Of a DNA stretch of 64,000 nucleotides, positions 61,864 through 64,000 are shown in pieces. The DNA comes from Lathyrus oleraceus (Eukaryota > Streptophyta > Magnoliopsida > Fabales > Fabaceae). The stretch covers positions 177,809,330 to 177,873,329 of the forward strand of contig NC_066581.1 of the NCBI RefSeq assembly GCF_024323335.1. Reading direction: 5' to 3'. The notes beneath the pieces were generated by a model. That model saw only the letters and a list, made by a program, of their open reading frames with translations. It did not search any database and was not told the origin of the DNA. The first letter of the stretch is position 1. Each line of letters begins with the position of its first letter. Made by a program: the position numbers and the translations under genes.

Positions 61864-61931
61864 GAACTACGTCGACTCTGATGTCTGTGCCTGACAGACT
61901 ACGTAGGCCCAGGATGCGATATCCTGCCGAG
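61864..61931 (+). ncRNA. LTR hairpin module, third of three
   Basis: Outer stem CTACG/CGTAG. Inner stem GTCTGT-GCCTG-ACAGAC. Then AGGATG-CGA-TATCCT (one G-T wobble if RNA). Confidence 0.55.
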
Positions 61932-62029
61932 TTAGTTTCTTTTGTCGTTTCTGTGTCTCTTTCCAGCCTGTGTGTGCAGTTTGTCATCAGTGTTTTAGCA
62001 ACCTTTATCCTTCCTTTTATGCGTGGATC

Positions 62030-62045
62030 CCGTCGAGTACGACGG
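62030..62045 (+). ncRNA. AGTA-loop hairpin, second Ogre family
   Basis: CCGTCG-AGTA-CGACGG, a perfect six-pair stem. It sits at the same place as CCTAGG-AGTA-CCTAGG in the other family (19559-19574; 5754-5769 on minus). Confidence 0.55.
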
Positions 62046-62227
62046 ATGCGTAGGGGTGCTAATACCTTCCCTTCGCATAACCGTCTCCCGATCCCATCTC
62101 TTTGGTCGCGAGACCATGTCTTTTCCAGGTTTACTTCGAGCGTTTCCTTTCCCTCTTTTGGGATAAATAACGCACGGTGGCGGCTCTGTTGTTTTATTTT
62201 CCCGCCGGTTTTTCGCGTAATGCGACA

Positions 62228-63771
62228 CTTAGAATGGAAGAACACCTAGTTGTGTCCTTCTTGTACAAAGACACAGCAGAGATCAAACACTACACTTACT
62301 TCTGTTGTGTTTGCACAGTTATCAGCATGATATATCAATATTGATTTTAACATCACCTGTTACTGTTTAACCTAATTTCCACACATTAGGGAGCTGACAA
62401 ATAGGCTATTTGTTAGGTTCACTAATTGTAGGTTAGTTGTTATTTTCCTAGATTTTAGCTCAGCTGTTGGATTCCTAAAATTAGCCTGAGAGAAATGCTG
62501 AAACAGAAAAACTAATTATCCTACAATTTAGCACACACAGTCAGGTGTGAATGTCACAACATTCAGTTTGACATCCAGAACATATACCTCATGCTGATTC
62601 TGTTATGTTCCTGAAAACAGACTGTGCTAACTTTGTTATACTGTGAAAGACTAACCAGTCTCTACTTCAGTATCAGCCTAGACGAACAATTGTCAAGACA
62701 TCCAGTTTGACTGTTTCACTATGATCCTTTGGCCAGGTCTGTTATCCTCTTGAAGACCAGACTTAACTAAATATTGAACTGAGATCAACATGCCTATTAT
62801 TCAGTATATGTTGTTAATGATGAATGTCAAAACATTCTGATTGACATTTAAACAGAAGGCTGTGTATCAGGTATGTTATTAACTTGATAAACAGACTGAA
62901 ATACAACCTGAGTTATGGCAGACAGGATTATAACATGCAGAAGGTAAACAAACACAGGAAATTGTTAACCCAGTTCAGTGCAACATCACCTACTCTGGGG
63001 GCATACCAAGCCAGGAAGAAGATCCACTATCAGCAGTATTAATTCAGAGCTAAACTCCCCCGTTTATAACTCTTCACTTAATCCCTACCCAATGCAATCT
63101 ATACCTAGGAACTTCTAGATAGAAACCTCCAGTTTCCATTCCTATCACTACAAATACAATGTAATGTTAAACAACTTGAACTTGCTTCACAACTTCACTC
63201 AAGAACAAACAACTCTTACCTACAGGCTTTGAGTTACAAATACTCTCAGCTTTGAACACTGAGAAACACATGGTAACCTTCCCATAGGTTGGGAGGTTTA
63301 CCTCACACACACCCCTAATTTTGCATTCTAAGAGGCTTACAAAAACTAGGTTACATTGTGCTATTTATAACCTAATCACCCAACTGGATTTGGGCCTTTA
63401 GAAATCGCAGCAAACTTCTTCTTTGCTGTTACAAATACAGCAGAAAATTTCTGCTACAAATAAGGTCTTCAATCCTAAAATCTCTCCATATATATCTCCA
63501 TATTTGGAGCCTATATATATTCTGATTGAGTCTTTAAGACCTCCACATGGGAGTTAGGATATTCACCAAATATCCTCACTAATCCCAGAATATATACTGA
63601 ATTAATTAATTCAGTTTTCTACACATGTACGATGTCACAGGCATGATGTTGTGACATCGTACATGACATGTTGGTCCAGATGTTGAACTTCTTCAACCCA
63701 ACATATTAAAACAACAGAGATGATTACATTATTTGTTTTACAAAATTAATGCCAATCCTAAGGTATTAACA
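62228..63771 (-). mobile_element. SIRE/Maximus-like Ty1/copia 3' LTR, main part
   Basis: Minus-strand LTR from 63771 (TGTTAATACC) leftwards, joined across the solo LTR to 57308, about 1.7 kb in total. It directly follows a polypurine tract. A perfect 15-base inverted repeat is at 63624-63638/63651-63665. Text with repeated GACATC/GATGTC words is typical of legume elements of this type, from memory. An alternative LTR start, TGTTGGGT at 63703, is less likely. Confidence 0.65.
63624..63665. repeat. Perfect inverted repeat, 15-base arms
   Basis: CATGTACGATGTCAC (63624-63638) and GTGACATCGTACATG (63651-63665), with 12 bases between. Confidence 0.9.
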
Positions 63772-63783
63772 ATCTCCCCCATT
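63772..63783 (-). promoter_or_regulatory. Polypurine tract of the copia-type element
   Basis: The minus strand reads AATGGGGGAGAT directly before TGTTAATACC. GCCAAWGGGGGAGATTGT is the usual 3' end signal of SIRE/Maximus elements. Confidence 0.7.
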
Positions 63784-64000
63784 GGCAAATTTTAGCTAAA
63801 ACAAATAAGCCTCTGTCATTATCTCCACCACCACAAACACCAAAGTTGGTGTACATGAGGAAGTAGAGGTACAGGAATCAGTTGCATCAGAACCCTTCCC
63901 CTCAACGGTAGAGCTTCCAGAAGAATATGTAATGCTGAGTGCATAGATAATGTAACTCAGATCACAAGACACAACTGTCCTCTTAACTCAGATCACAAGA
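63784..64000 (-). mobile_element. Internal 3' end of the copia-type element (continues right)
   Basis: Minus-strand sequence upstream of the polypurine tract. All frames are closed within short distances. It contains a short direct repeat AACTCAGATCACAAGA (about 63955 and 63985). No domain is recognisable. The pol region would lie beyond the window. Confidence 0.5.

Larger units (their letters stand above)
57476..62227 (+). mobile_element. Solo LTR of a second Ogre/Tat family, CTTAG target duplication
   Basis: It starts TGTAGCACCTCAAATTTGC and ends CGCGTAATGCGACA. Flanks are CTTAG at 57471-57475 and 62228-62232. TATA box TATAAAGG at 58460-58467. The R/U5 part is related to the other Ogre LTRs: GGGGTGCTAATACCTTCCC (62053-62071) and TGGCGGCTCTG (62178-62188). 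It differs by a triplicated hairpin module and a 61-bp tandem repeat. The GC content of the last 900 bases is clearly higher than the surroundings. No coding content. Confidence 0.92.

Noticed and set aside
61881..62249. ORFs of 122 and 173 codons on opposite strands
   Set aside because: GC-richer LTR end with few stops. They overlap the conserved RNA boxes and the LTR border.
63690..63703. TGTTGGGT (minus) as start of the copia-type LTR
   Set aside because: It leaves 65 bases between the polypurine tract and the LTR. TGTTAATACC at 63771 directly follows the tract.

Overview
The window is plant nuclear DNA made almost wholly of nested, decayed LTR retrotransposons. I found no convincing host gene, no tRNA or rRNA gene, and nothing prokaryotic. 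The dominant family is a giant Ty3/gypsy element of the Tat/Ogre type: LTRs of about 3.8-6.7 kb starting TGTAAGACCCC and ending ...ACCGCTACA, a tRNA-Arg-type primer site, and an extra ORF1 ahead of gag. Ogre abundance at this level suggests a large legume genome, most likely tribe Fabeae (pea, vetch, faba bean, grass pea, lentil). The species cannot be fixed from the sequence alone.

Layout. (1) 1-9316: minus-strand 5' part of an Ogre element (protease, gag and ORF1, all with stops or frameshifts; leader; primer site; 5' LTR 5541-9316). It sits inside an older minus-strand Ogre LTR. (2) 9317-33763 (unit A) and about 33768-52275 (unit B) are two head-to-tail copies of one already nested block. 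The block holds, in order: a minus-strand Ogre LTR; a plus-strand Tat gag remnant; a Tekay-like chromovirus; and pieces of a plus-strand Ogre LTR that itself contains a solo Ogre LTR. Unit A also carries a 6.7-kb LTR (13090-19790) that B lacks. Each unit has lost different pieces. (3) 52442-57140: a solo Ogre LTR flanked by CAAGT. (4) 57308-64000: the minus-strand 3' end of a Ty1/copia (SIRE/Maximus-like) element. Its LTR is split by a solo LTR of a second Ogre/Tat family (57476-62227, flanked by CTTAG).

Nesting gives a relative history. The outer plus-strand Ogre LTR came first. The chromovirus and the GGGTG-flanked solo LTR then inserted into it. The block was duplicated in tandem. After that came the 13090-19790 insertion in A, separate microhomology deletions in both units, and a large (TA)n expansion in B. 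The two chromovirus copies share several stop codons, so the element was already dead when duplicated.

The most interesting signals are not genes. The 3' parts of the Ogre LTRs carry what looks like a conserved structured-RNA module. It has an outer stem CTACG/CGTAG, an inner stem whose sequence changes while pairing is kept, and a further stem with an AGTA loop that is CCTAGG/CCTAGG in one family and CCGTCG/CGACGG in the other. The module is present three times in the LTR at 57476-62227. Other leads are a TATA-ORF-AATAAA mini-gene for a 53-residue hydrophobic protein in the chromovirus leader, a conserved 181-bp spacing in the LTR U3, and a primer-site-like sequence inside U5 of nearly every Ogre LTR with an intact 3' end.
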